Shown piece by piece: positions 36,201 to 48,224 of a stretch of DNA of 64,000 nt. Source of the stretch: Theocolax elegans (taxonomy: Eukaryota > Arthropoda > Insecta > Hymenoptera > Cerocephalidae). Positions within the stretch are counted from its first letter, which is position 1. Each line of letters starts with the position of its first letter. The stretch is taken from the NCBI GenBank assembly GCA_026168455.1, contig CM047427.1, forward strand, positions 65,786,162 through 65,850,161. Reading direction: 5' to 3'. The position numbers were made by a program, and so were the translations under genes. Below the pieces are notes generated by a model. That model was not told the origin of the DNA and did not search any database. It worked only from the letters and a program-made list of their open reading frames with translations.

Positions 36201-38748
36201 CGAGAATTTGACTGAGGACGGTTCGACCGTCTTCACCCAAGCAGGCACTGCGGGCATCGAAAGGATTTGTAAACTGCACAAATGCATAACCCTTATGCAT
36301 CGAGATACCTTTAAATAAAGTTATAAATTATTTAATTTAAAAGATACTATACTAGTATTTATAAAATGTATAAATTTACCTAAAAGAACTTTATTTGTTC
36401 TTATAATATATTAAAAAGTTTAGTGCTTTTAAAACAATTAGTTTGAATATATAATTATGGATACCTGAGAATTTCAATACGCGATTTATCATCAAAGAAA
36501 TTAGGCTTGACAAGATAATACTACATGTGAAATATTTATTTTTAAATGTCTAAGTAAGACGCAAATCAGGTATACGCCTTTTAAATTTTAAATTCTACTA
36601 TATAAGGTACAAATTTTGTTGATTCGCACCTCACAGTGTGTCAACTTTTCAGTTCGTACGTTTAAAGTCGGGAATTTAAAAATTTACTCTTGAGAAAGTG
36701 AACGTTCGTACCTTACAACACGACGATTGAAAATTCATACTTTATAAGGTGTAAATTTCGTGATGAAATGACACTTTATCTTCTGCAGAGATAGTTTAAA
36801 GTTTAAAGAAAAGTTGAATCCGAAGGAGGAACGATTAATGGAAGTGGTGACCAATTCACAGGTTTCTAATTTTGTGTGTATCGGGGAAGACGTGTGAAAA
36901 GGTGGACGTCTTTGTTGAGACAGGAGCGAAAGCCCTTATTGTCTGGGCGCATTTTATTGGGGAAAAAGTGCGGAAAAGTAAGCTGTTTATCAGCTAGCGG
37001 CAGGCGCGGGCTTAATGGGATTCAAAGGCTTCTGTCCCGGTCACTTCTGACCCAAGGCGCGTACGTGTGAGATATGAAGAATTACGCGTCGGTATGGATT
37101 TCACTCAGGCGTTCTGCTTTATACAATATAAATGGAAAATATAAAGAAATAATGAAACAAATTTATTTATAACCTACCCTCTACTATTTGCAGTTAGTAA
37201 ATACAGTTTCTAGTCTAGTAGATAAATCGATACCTTGTAACAAGGTTTCTAAGACATTTATTTTTGTATTTAAATTCACGATAAATAGATACTAGGACTC
37301 ACTTAAACGTCATTTGTAGATTATCTAATGTGCTATTGGAACCAACTTCTGATTTTATCATCATTTTATTGGGTTTGAATTTCAATATTTAAATTGATCT
37401 TTAAGAACACATTATTTCTCAAACAAATGTCAATTCGACATTTCGACGGAAGAAATATTTTAGATGTCTTTTAAGAAATCATCATTATTTTGTGGGATAA
37501 ATTAAATTAAGAATATAGCGAACGTGAATTTAGGATTATCAATTTTGAATGTGAGTAATACAGTAGAAATTAAATGACAAAAATCATTTGCATCTATTCG
37601 ATCTGCTAGTTTGAATGCGGCCAATTTTAATGCTTCATGGATGGCCATTTCAAACTTATAATCATCAAGCTTTTACAGAAATACACTACGTTAAGTTAAA
37701 AACGTCACCGACCAATGTTTCTATTGTTTAGAAACCTTCAAACTTGTTCCGCTTCATAAATTTAGGCCTTATTTCTGTTTATAAGGAGAGTACTTGACCT
37801 CTGAGAAACGAATTCGTTTGAAATTGTGAAACATCTTTGGTCTAAATAAAAAGTTCTGCGTCGCGGAACTTCGTCCAGTGGGTACTAACTTTAAAGTATT
37901 TGATCTTTTTGAAAAAGGTGGATGGAAATAGAGGCTAAAAAAGACTAAAATAATGTAGGGTCTACACATCTTTTAGTCCCCAATCTAAATTGAAAAGATA
38001 GCTGTAATCAAGAGCTGAAATGTTAAATTTGGTTCGCTAAAAGCTTTAGATTTAAATATTATCTTTGATCGAAGAAACGTCTAAAACAAAATAACAATCA
38101 AATGGTTTTCTTATAAATTTGTATTGTTCAATCAAACTAACTTTAACGTTTTAATGTAACTTTTCTAACGTAACTTTTGAACCGTTAGAGCTATATTTAT
38201 AAACAAAACAAAGTTGAAGTAATAGCTCTTAATGTCAGGTCTCATTTATTTTTTAAGTAATAATTGTAAGTTAAACAGAACTCAAGTTATTTTAATTGAC
38301 AAAAAGTCTTTTTCCCTCGATTTATTTAAAAAGTTCTAATACCCTTATCTTTAGGAGCCATTGGATTAATCCTCGTGAACCGGATCTCTTTATTTGGATC
38401 AAAGAATCATATTCCACAAAATGTATTCTCCTTGTTAGTAGCTGATGGACGCGATAACGCGTAAGATACAGTCTAAATAATTCTGTAATTTTTACCATGC
38501 AGCATATATGTATTTTGAATAACGCAAATATATTCAAATATTTACATAAAATTTTATATTATTTTTCTCAAAATAAATATGTTTACAAATGAAAGTTAAT
38601 AAGTCGTACCTGCTAGTCGACCATATCTTTGAAACATACGCTCTACGTCGGTTTTGCTACACTGGAAAGTATTGAGATTTCCTACGAAAACACGGGAATT
38701 TACAGCCTGTGGATCCTGGGAGTTTGTTTGATTTCCCACTTTGCTCAT
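36201..38748 (-). CDS. hnRNP C/RALY-like RRM protein, first two coding exons (partial)
   Basis: Exon 1 codes from ATG 38748 to 38610 and exon 2 from 36308 to 36201. The borders are G/GTACGA, AAAG/GT and CTCG/GTAAGT, and the one-base phase is kept (G+GT gives Gly). The joined exons give 82 residues plus one base. RNP2 is VFVGNL (residues 20-25) and RNP1 is KGYAFVQF in exon 2. The NSRVFVGNLNT start, the short HKG loop and GEDGR fit the single RRM of hnRNP C and RALY (known in vertebrates to bind U-rich nascent RNA in the nucleus). The family continues with an Asp at the next position, which the dangling G allows. A splice acceptor (TTACAG) sits 9 bp before ATG, so a 5' untranslated exon lies to the right. 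The start is chosen because it is the first ATG after that acceptor. Confidence 0.88.
36309..38609 (-). other. Intron between RRM exons
   Basis: 2.3 kb, donor GTACGA and acceptor AAAG. It is AT-rich. A less AT-rich patch at about 36780-37080 has a plus-strand frame (36876-37070) with no recognisable domain. The other frames (37769-37969 and 38322-38537, minus) are unsupported. No transposon ends seen. Confidence 0.8.
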
Positions 38749-38967
38749 TTTAATCACCTGTAATCAAAATATTTACTATATTCATATTTATTATAAATAT
38801 ATATTTTATCTAACATTATAAGTCATCATGCGTGAATCGAGTAAACAACCGTATGATTTAATATTTCTTTCGATGTGCCAACTTCACAAATATATTGCAA
38901 AGATTAAACAAATATTTTACAAAATTTTAAAAATTAACTGTGTACTCGAATTTTTCTAAACCTAATA

Positions 38968-39903
38968 GGGGAAGCCCGGGCAAGACGGTCATACTGGGCA
39001 AGACGGTCACCGCCCCCTCTATTTCTAATATGGCTGTTCGGAAAATTCCGAAAAAATTTAAGTATATTGTTTGTGTTACTAGTATTTAAATTTCAGTACG
39101 TCCGCGCCGGTCTCGATGGTAACATTGTCAAAAAACATAAATATTGATTTTCGTCTGAATCCTTACGATGTTATCAAGGTAAGAAAGTAAACTTATTTTT
39201 CACACAAATTATTAAATTAATAAATAAATAGTGTCAGGCTATTGTATTTAACTAGTTTTAAAAAAAGACACAGGTTAGAGCCCATATTAATTTAGTTTTT
39301 TACTCATTTTAAAAAAAAAAAGTCATTATATCCATTCCGGGCAAGACGGTCATATGGCAATTATTCATTCATGAAGATTTCTATTGTTTAATTTGTTATG
39401 AGAAATATGTAGAGCCTCCCACTGAAGATTGGATTCAATGCAATCAGTGTAAAAAGTGGACTCATGAAAATTGTTCACCATACAAAGGATATGGTAGTTA
39501 TTTTTGCGAAGAATGCGACGATTAATGTACTATTTATAAAAAAAATTTTTCTTTTCTTTACTGTTAATGTTTCTATAAAAGTAATTTATATATTAATCTA
39601 TTTTTTTTAGTAAATGATGTTTAAAAATATAAATATGTTCAAAATTCCTTATTTAACCAATTTTTATTGATCTTTCCTGAGGGTGTCCGTTTTGCCCGGG
39701 CATTTTTGAAGGCCTCGAAATTTCACAATTTTTTCAACAATTTTTTATTATATGCTTAAGTTATAATATATCGATATACTTGCACGTACTTCTTTGTTCT
39801 GATTCCTACTTCACGAAAAAATTTTTATTGATCGTATATTTTGTTGTTTAGTCCATTTTTTATTCGTTTTTCCTTAAGGGGTCCGTCTTGCCCGGGCTTC
39901 CCC
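38968..39903. mobile_element. TA-flanked DNA transposon remnant with 21-bp inverted ends
   Basis: The left end is GGGGAAGCCCGGGCAAGACG plus G and the right end is its exact inverted copy (39883-39903). TA lies outside each end (38966-38967, 39904-39905). GGGCAAGACGGTCA recurs at 38978, 38996 and 39339, and in inverted form near 39684, so the ends carry subterminal repeats. It keeps a short C-terminal transposase fragment (PHD-like finger). TA targets fit Tc1/mariner/pogo elements, some of which end in such a finger. It lies in what should be the 5' intron of the RRM gene. Confidence 0.8.
39370..39525 (+). pseudogene. C-terminal PHD-like zinc finger of a pogo/Tigger-type transposase
   Basis: 51 codons ending in TAA at 39523. 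The cysteine pattern CLIC...DWIQCNQCKKWTHENC...FCEEC gives a complete C4-H-C3 set (C6, C9, C24, C27, H32, C35, C46, C49 counted from the His codon at 39370). The frame is also open upstream for about a dozen codons, running through a GGGCAAGACGGTCA repeat, so the catalytic part was deleted and the finger is now joined to terminal sequence. The WIQCxxCxxWxHxxC order is one I associate with the C-terminus of insect DDE-1 transposases. No start codon or promoter is evident. Confidence 0.65.
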
Positions 39904-39905
39904 TA

Positions 39906-40877
39906 TTTATGAATTTATATCCTTTATATAATTATTTAAATCTATCTATATTATTTCAAAAATTTCGATAAAATTTTTTTCTATAACTGAGAATATCTTC
40001 TTCTACGTGTATTGGAAGATGGTCTAAATTTTTAGAGGCTAAAACTTAATAGTTTTAGTGTCATTCAAGGTCAAAAATGGTGATTTTGAATTTTTTTTAT
40101 TTTTTCTTAACTTCTAATCTATTATAACTCAAAATTGGCTAATTTAGTGTAAAATGTACAAAGGACCTTTTGTACATGAAGTTTAAGAAAAAAAATGTCC
40201 AAAATCATTGAGCGTTATACCATAAAAATTCAGCATTATACAGAAATTATGAAAATTGAGAAAAAGGGGTTTTGCTCCAAGCTACCATGTGAGGAAAATC
40301 ATGGAACTAGCTTCAAACATACTTATTTCGCTTTGTAAATTACAGACTGAACGAATAATCAGGAGAGCTGCAAAAAAACTAGAGTTAATTAATGTTATTT
40401 TCATGTAGTATTGACAGCTATTCAATCGTAGTAATTAACAATTTTGTAATCTGTATACATATTTAGTACAAAAAACACATTTTTACAATTGTATTTATAG
40501 CAAAGTAAAAAAGTTAGTATATAGATAAACCTAATAATCCAATTAAGATTGTACATATAGATAAACTCAAAAGTATCTCTCTGTAGAAATATACATGATA
40601 GGTTATACTTGTGAATTACTTATCACTGTTTTGCTCATTGCATAATTTAATAGTGTTTAATACATTCACAACATACCAATTAGTTGATAAAATTATGTAG
40701 ATTGTTGGAAAATATTTAGTTTATTGTTATGGTAACATATTTGATGATGTATGTTATGATGAATGTTTTGTATTAAGTTTTTTTCAGCAATAGTTATCTT
40801 TACTCCTCTTTAACTCCAAATCGAAATTAACCTTCTGTGTTAGAATTTCTAATTTCAAGGTCAATATCTCATACACT
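39906..40877. other. No gene recognised
   Basis: AT-rich DNA with many runs of T and A. It may be an old transposon by its texture, but I find no paired ends. Confidence 0.35.
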
Positions 40878-40979
40878 ATATCGATGCTTCGTGCGAAGAA
40901 AATCACAACTCAAATTTTTCCATTTAAAATAACATTGCAAAATCTGAGTTGCACTTTTCTTCGTGCGAGGCGTCGATAT
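40878..40979. repeat. Compact hairpin (about 40-bp arms)
   Basis: The left arm ATATCGATGCTTCGTGCGAA, continuing through CAACTCAAATTTT, pairs with the right arm, whose reverse complement is ATATCGACGCCTCGCACGAA, continuing through CAACTCAGATTTT. There are only a few mismatches, several of which are G-U tolerant. The loop is about 18 bp. It could be a decayed MITE or an RNA hairpin. Confidence 0.7.
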
Positions 40980-41426
40980 GTCAATATTAACTTGTTTATA
41001 TTATCATAACTTTTTACATATTTGAAGGGCTGTTGCAAGCTGCAGTCCATTAGAAAGGTATTGTTTCAAACATTTTTTTAAACTTTTGAATGAAAAAATC
41101 AATTAGGGCGGAGTTAATAATGACATATAGTTTATGAAACCAATACCTTGAGAGTTAGAATTCTAATCAAAAAGGATTAATTCTAGACATAATCAGATAC
41201 TAATGTTACATGTAATGTTCTATAGTAAAAGTTGATAAAGTTTGAGTTAAATAACTGTTAAGACAGCTATTGTTGAAGAAAACTTGAAAAGACTCATTTT
41301 TTGAGGTTTGAATAACTCTTGAGCTAATAAATTTAGTACCTAAAAATTCTTTTTCTGTTTTCTGAAAAATATTTCTAGTCAGTACCTAAAATTTTGAGCA
41401 TATTAAAATTTTGATCGGACCATTTG

Positions 41427-43263
41427 ATGAAGAATATTTCATATATGTGTGTATACAGGGTAGTCAGAGGTAGGCAGTAACGGCGATACATTGCTGTGTC
41501 TCGTTACTTCATTCCAAAATTATTGTTTCGAAGTATGGGCGTTAGAATTACTTTTTTGAGAAAATATCGCCGTTCAAAAACTATCGAAGATACTGTATTG
41601 TTGAAGTAACGAGTAACTAACGATTCAGCAAATAACCACCTCTGAGGGTAGTCTTTTTGAGTCATGTGCGTATTATAGATAAGACTGATTTAAGAACCTT
41701 GAATGTATGTTTTGGGACTTACAGATACACATTGTATTACTACTCGCGTGTACTTTAAAAACTTATCCTGTTCTGCCAGAATTCAGGAACTTCTGAAACA
41801 GCAGCGGCGCCGGCGTGCGGCGGTGGCTATAGATAAAATTTGTTTGCCCAGTGTGATTTTTTTTAATCATGTGTATTGAACCCGATATATGTATACATGG
41901 CGAAATTTACATACATTTACAGATTATGTTGCACAACTGGGTGTGGGTGTGGATGAGGGTGTATGAGGGTTGGATGGGTATGTGGATGCCAGTGAGAGGG
42001 TTTTGATGGGAGGGTTAGGAAGTGGTTACGGGTATAGGTGTATGGGGGTAGGTGTTCGCGACTGGATGTGGATGAAAGGTTTGTGTGGGAGGATCAGGGA
42101 GTGGATGTAGGTATGAAATAATGTAATAATGTGTGTAGGAAAGTGGATGGGGGCGTGCATATGTGTGTTACGGGTGGGTGGGTGCATATGGATCTGCAAG
42201 GGTGGGTGTCGGTGGATATGGTTTGGTCGGTTTGGAGTGTCGGAACCAAATTGTAGGTCAATAAATTTTTAATCTCTAAAATTAGATCCAAAATATAAAA
42301 AAAAATTCTGCAAACATTCACAAAAATTTTTTTTAAAATAATCAATGAATAATTATGAAGTTATTAAATTTCTTTTTTGCACCTTTTAAAATTTTTAAAG
42401 TAGGTGTTAGTACTTGTAACAATAAATTCAGGTGGTTGATGAGCGTAGTAAGTAGAGGTTAGCTGCTCTTTAAATACCCTTTATATTAATTTTTAATAAA
42501 AAAAATTTTTTTTAATATAATTATTCGTATACTAATGTTGTGGTTGGCGTACGAAGCGAGGTTGGAATGTCCCCTAGTACATAAAATGATTATTCATTTC
42601 GATCACATTTGGGCTACTGAAATTATTCGGAGAGATAAATAAAACTGTTGGATAAAAATAAGAGACTGTTACAACAATTTTGGTACTTGCAGTTCATTTT
42701 AATAATGATATGTCTATTACTCTCTTAATTTGCTGACATATCCGCGATAAACGAATTTTTTGCGACGCATTTTGTCGCATTCATTAATTATTGTGAGTGG
42801 CGGTTATATAATACGCAAAAACCAAAAACTCCAAAGGCAATCTAATATTATAATTCAAGCCAACATTGTCAAAAGATAATTGCCAATTACAAACTTATGT
42901 ATTATGATATCGGCAAGTGATTCCTATCAGTTGTATAATGAAAAAATAAACCGCAATTATTAGCGGGGAAGTATCTGCTCGACTCTTGCGCCGTCGCAGT
43001 AGGCAGCGAAACCAGAATAATCGTTGAAGAAGAAAACGGGAGGAGAGGGACGCCACACTGAGGGTTTTAATGGGTTTAAGAGAGACTCGTACTGTCCGTT
43101 GCCTGTCAAGCGCAGCGATCGGCAGCACTGGTGAAAAGGGAAAATATGAAATTTCAACAACAGCCGTTGTGGTTCAGCCCCCCCCCCCTTCCTGCTTTCC
43201 TCTTTTTCTCATCTTATTCGAAGGAAAGATAAACAAGTCGATGTAAAGCTACGCCTATCCTTA
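41427..43263. repeat. Tandem duplication D, first copy (1.84 kb)
   Basis: It runs from ATGAAGAATAT (41427) to ATCCTTA (43263) and is repeated at an offset of 1837 bp. It contains a G-rich strand (41938-42220), a poly-C tract (43180-43189) and two overlapping minus-strand frames that change between the copies through a one-base indel (GGCAGCGAAACC versus GGCAGGCGAAACC). No element termini. Confidence 0.9.
41938..42220 (+). repeat. G-rich degenerate minisatellite
   Basis: Irregular repeats of GGGTGTGGGTGTGGATG, GAGGGTGTATG and GGATGGG type with many G-triplets on the plus strand. The matching region in copy two is about 43774-44060. The minus-strand open frame across it (His/Pro/Thr-rich) is a by-product of this composition. 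It may form G-quadruplexes. Confidence 0.6.
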
Positions 43264-45107
43264 ATGAAGAATATTCATATATGTGTGTATACAGGGTAGT
43301 CAGAGGTAGGCAGTAACGGCGATACATTGCTGTGTCTCGTTACTTCGTTCCAAAATTATTGTTTCGAAGTATGGGCGTTAGAATTACTTTTTTGAGAAAA
43401 TATCGCCGTTCAAAAACTATCGAAGATACTGTATTGTTGAAGTAACGAGTAACTAACGATTCAGCAAATAACCACCTCTGAGGGTAGTCTTTTTGAGTCA
43501 TGTGCGTATTATAGATAACTGATTTAAGAACCTTGAATGTATGTTTTGGGACTTACAGATACACATTGTATTACTACTCGCGTATACTTTAAAAACTTAT
43601 CCTGTTCTGCCAGAATTCAGGAACTTCTGAAACAGCAGCGGCGCCGGCGTGCGGCGGTGGCTATAGATAAAATTTGTTTGCCCAGTGTGATTTTTTTTTA
43701 ATCATGTGTGTTCCACCCGATATATGTATACATGGCGAAATTTACATACATTTACAGATTATGTTGCACAACTGGGTGTGGGTGTGGATGAGGGTGTATG
43801 AGGGTAGGATGGGTATGTGGATGCCAGTGAGAGGGTTTTGATGGGAGGGTTAGGAAGTGGTTACGGGTATAGGTGTATGGGGGTAGGTGTTCGCGACTGG
43901 ATGTGGATGAAAGGTTTGTGTGGGAGGGTCAGGGAGTGGATGTAGGTATGAAATAATGTAATAATGTGTGTAGGAAAGTGGATGGGGGCGTGCATATGTG
44001 TGTTACGGGTGGGTGGGTGCATATGGATCTTTGAGGGTGGGTGTCGGTGGATATGGTTTGGTCGGTTTGGAGTGTCGGAACCAAATTGTAGGTCAATAAA
44101 TTTTTAATCTCTAAAATTAGATCCAAAATATAAAAAAAATTCTGCAAACATTCACAAAAATTTTTTTTTTAAATAATCAATGAATAATTATGAAGTTATT
44201 AAATTTCTTTTTTGCACCTTTTTAAAATTTTTAAAGTAGGTGTTAGTACTTGTAACAATAAATTCAGGTGGTTGATGAGCGTAGTCAGTAGAGGTTATCT
44301 GCTCTTTAAATACCCTTTATATTAATTTTTAATAAAAAAATTTTTTTAATATAATTATTCGTATACTAATGTTGTGGTTGGCGTAGCGAAGCTGAGGTTG
44401 GAGTGTCCCCTAGTACATAAAATGATTATTCATTTCGATCACATTTGGGCTACTGAAATTATTCGGAGAGATAAATAAAACTGTTGGATAAAAATAAGAG
44501 ACTGTTACAACAATTTTGGTACTTGCAGTTCATTTTAATAATGATATGTCTATTACTCTCTTAATTTGCTGACATATCCGCGATAAACGAATTTTTTGCG
44601 ACGCATTTTGTCGCATTCATTAATTATTGTGAGTGGCGGTTATATAATACGCAAAAACCAAAAACTCCAAAGGCAATCTAATATTATAATTCAAGCCAAC
44701 ATTGTCAAAAGATAATTGCCAATTACAAACTTATGTATTATGATATCGGCAAGTGATTCCTATCAGTTGTATAATGAAAAAATAAACCGCAATTATTAGC
44801 GGGGAAGTATCTGCTCGACTCTTGCGCCGTCGCAGTAGGCAGGCGAAACCAGAATAATCGTTGAAGAAGAAAACGGGAGGAGAGGGACGCCACACTGAGG
44901 GTTTTAATGGGTTTAAGAGAGACTCGTACTGTCCGTTGCCTGTCAAGCGCAGCGATCGGCAGCACTGGTGAAAAGGGAAAATATGAAATTTCAACAACAG
45001 CCGTTGTGGTTCAGCCCCCCCCCCCCCTTCCTGCTTTCCTCTTTTTCTCATCTTATTCGAAGGAAAGATAAACAAGTCGATGTAAAGCTACGCCTATCCT
45101 TAATGAA
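43264..45107. repeat. Tandem duplication D, second copy
   Basis: A direct repeat of 41427-43263, ending near TAATGAA at 45107. It differs by indels (poly-C length, A/T runs) and several substitutions, for example in TGTTCCACCC versus TATTGAACCC (near 43708 and 41876). Confidence 0.9.
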
Positions 45108-46976
45108 AATTAACCAACAAATACCATAAGTACAGCTACCGTTACCTACCCAATTGTTGATCACCACCCGGTTCTTGTTCATTAATATATTTAAGTTACA
45201 AGCAAAATTTAATCAATAGATCAACAATGTAGAATTCTACAAGAATATAAAATTGAAAATTAGAAATAAATATATAATCTTTGAAAAAGATAATCAACAT
45301 ATCCTACGTTAAACGTAAATTAGTGATCAGAGATTAGGTATATGACGGTATAAGTTCATAATTCTCAGCAGTTTTCCTATACGCATGTTTCAAATTCAAT
45401 ATCAAAAAGTCAATCTATTGCTGGTTTCCTGTAATACCTAATTAGTTTTTGTAAGTTTCTTTATGGCACAATCACACATTTAGAAATTGCAGTGATTTGA
45501 AATATTACTTCAAGATTTCTCGCAATAAAATGCAGCTTTGCAAGTTCATAGAAATATCAAAATACATAAATATCAAATTTTGGTGATATGTTAATCCCTA
45601 TATTCAATTCTTCCACGCTATGTTATTAATAATACAATTAATAGATCGATATATGTATATATAACCATAATCTTATTAATTGAACCTTTAAAATTATAAT
45701 TGTATTTCATTACAAAATTACAGTAAATTACAATTTCATGTATGTATTATAATTGAAAGAAACTAAAATTTAATTAATTTTAACGTTCATAGAATATTTA
45801 GTTTATTTAATTTCTAACGTTATTTCATAGGGAAAAACTATTTATAGGCTAATTATGAATATTCATAAGGTTTTCATTGAATATCATTTACCTTTCAAAG
45901 GGTTACAACCTATAATTGATTTACGAGGTACATTTATTGAAATTCATATCTCGAAATTAAAAAATATGATTATACTTTTATTTTTACATGTAATTCAAAA
46001 TATATTATATATTTCCCTACTGATGTTTAAATTATTTTTCTAACTTAAAGAGAAAACTAGCAACTCCGTTAAAATTATATATAAATCTTAAAATAAAAAA
46101 TAAAAAAATTGTTATTTTTGATACAGTGAATTGTCGTGGATCATTTGTAATAGTGAATCAATGCTGTTCTTCGATCCGTTATTATTGAACAGAATTTCCC
46201 AACCCTTTAGACGTGTTTTCTCTCTCTCCCACACTTTCTCTTTTTCGTATGCCCTCGACGTTCCTATTCCCCACCTTAATCAAGCGGAAATTACTCGCGC
46301 GAAGATGTCACGTGGGGGCGGTTCGTCCGCCCCCGAAGAAAAGTTTAAATCGGAATGCACTAAATCGAATCACGTCCGATATTTGGAAGGATGTCCGGGA
46401 GCTGTGCGAGAATTCGCAGTTCTGAATCAAGCGACCAAGAGAGTGAGCGAGAGAGGGAGAGGGTGAGAAAGTGTGAGAGGGAGGGGGTGGGAAAGAGCAG
46501 GGTGAAAGGGGAAAAGGAGAAGTATAAGGTGGGAGAAGTATGTTTTCCGGTTCCGGAAGTTTAAAAAAATTCATAGAGTGAATAACTCAGATTGTGCAAT
46601 TGATTTGAAAAAAAAAACACGATTAGATTTTAAAATAATTAAGGGGACAAACTACTGTCCAAATAAATAAAGCAGTGATAAAGATTGCACAATCAGTATA
46701 TTGCACAAACACTATAAATGATCAAAATGTATTTTAAAACTAATGTTTGTACCTACATTCCATACAATGAAGTTTTTTAATTTTAAAATCGTTAAGCTGG
46801 AATTAAAGTTCCAAGCTAGCAGTTTTAATTAAAGATAGAATAACTATGCAGATTTTACAAATTGTCAAAAAATGGTCTATAAAGGTTTTATTGAGGTTTC
46901 CAAAAAAATAGTGCGGTTAAAAGTTTTCTAACCTTTGCCAGTTGTCGGTGCAATGGAAGTTGACGACTACTTCCAG
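45108..46976. other. No gene recognised
   Basis: AT-rich, except for a purine- and CpG-containing block at about 46200-46550 where three frames overlap (plus 46131-46466 and 46213-46425, minus 46308-46574). None shows a domain or good splice borders. The GA-rich tract near 46436-46545 explains the longest of them. Confidence 0.35.
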
Positions 46977-47046
46977 TATAAAAACGCCAGGCATCTGTTT
47001 GTCCGAGGCCACCAGTTGGGACTGCAACACTCAGCAGTTGTAATGA
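46977..47046 (+). promoter_or_regulatory. Candidate TATA-type promoter
   Basis: TATAAAAA at 46977-46984 is followed after 30-37 bases by an initiator-like CCAGTT (A at 47014), with ATG at 47043 (16-codon frame MSDYSLYF... with a stop at 47089). The block is GC-richer than both sides. No downstream exon could be linked to it. Confidence 0.28.
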
Positions 47047-47089
47047 GCGATTATTCGCTTTATTTTTGTTTCAACTACTTTATTGATTA

Positions 47090-48134
47090 GTTGAATACTG
47101 CATATCACTAGTGACCCGTATAATTAAATTGTACTGCTATCTGGAATAAGAAAATGAATTTAAATTACATTAATATTGACTATTGTATCAATTATTACTA
47201 ACTATACTGTATGATTCTAAATTAATTATAATAAATAAATAAATAGGAATATATTTTTTTAATATGCTGTGGAAAATGTTTAATATAAACAGCTTTAAGT
47301 ATTCAGAACTTGTCTCAATAAAATAATCTAAATCGGCAAGATTGACCTACAGTCTATGTACGCCATACGTACATAAAAAATAATGAAACGTAATAAATAA
47401 ATTCCTACAACGGTTTAACCTACATACTAAACACTAGTTAATTTTTGTTACATTTCCTTGTTAAGGTAATGTTCAAATTTCTTAAATACCAATTTCATCA
47501 AATAAAAATGAATAAACTTGTCGCGCTAGTATACTAAAACAATTTACTCTTGGTCGAGTATAATAAAAAAACCAGTATGTCCGTTAAAAAAAGTCGTCTC
47601 GTGTGAGTATCGCAAATAGTTTTAAAATCTTACATCTACAGATGTTTAATTAAAACTTAATCGAGAATATCAGGTCCAAAACCATGGTATCGACGAAATA
47701 AGAAGTGCAAGAAAAAATATAAATAGCTAAAGAGTAATATTTATTTATTTATGCGCTCATGTGCACGGGATATATGTATATATATATTTTATTTGTACAA
47801 AAAAATCACAGGGTAAAAAATAATAGGCAATAACTCACTCATATCAAGAATATAAGTATTTCATCAAAATGTGAGTGAAATGAAACTGCATTTCATCAGA
47901 TTAAACCTTATTTGAAAAAAGAACGTCCAATCGGAAGTTTCGAAATAGAGGAAAAATTACTCGAGCGTCGTTGCCGATGGAGTTTCATTAAACGGTAACG
48001 GAGGTGATGTCAACTCTCTCATAAAATGTGGTTTGCGAGCCCTCAAGATAAAACCTAATCAAGTGTAGCCCTACACGAGCATATACAAACTCGAGGGCAA
48101 TAAATTACGTAGCTCGTTAGATTCCTTCTCCTCC

Positions 48135-48137
<3 letters not shown>
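47090..48137. other. No gene recognised
   Basis: AT-rich sequence with no supported coding, repeat or RNA feature. Confidence 0.4.
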
Positions 48138-48181
<44 letters not shown>

Positions 48182-48190
48182 TCTCTCTCC
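48138..48190. repeat. (CT)n microsatellite
   Basis: An almost pure CT run of about 50 bp followed by a CA/CCCA-rich stretch (48190-48222). It creates an Arg/Glu open frame on the minus strand (48055-48354) that I do not regard as a gene. Confidence 0.95.
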
Positions 48191-48224
48191 CGCACACACC
48201 CACACCCACCCACCCACACAGAGG

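Noticed and set aside
42094..44147. His/Pro/Thr-rich minus-strand frames in both copies of duplication D
   Set aside because: Produced by the G-rich degenerate repeat; no domain, and lengths change between the copies by indels.
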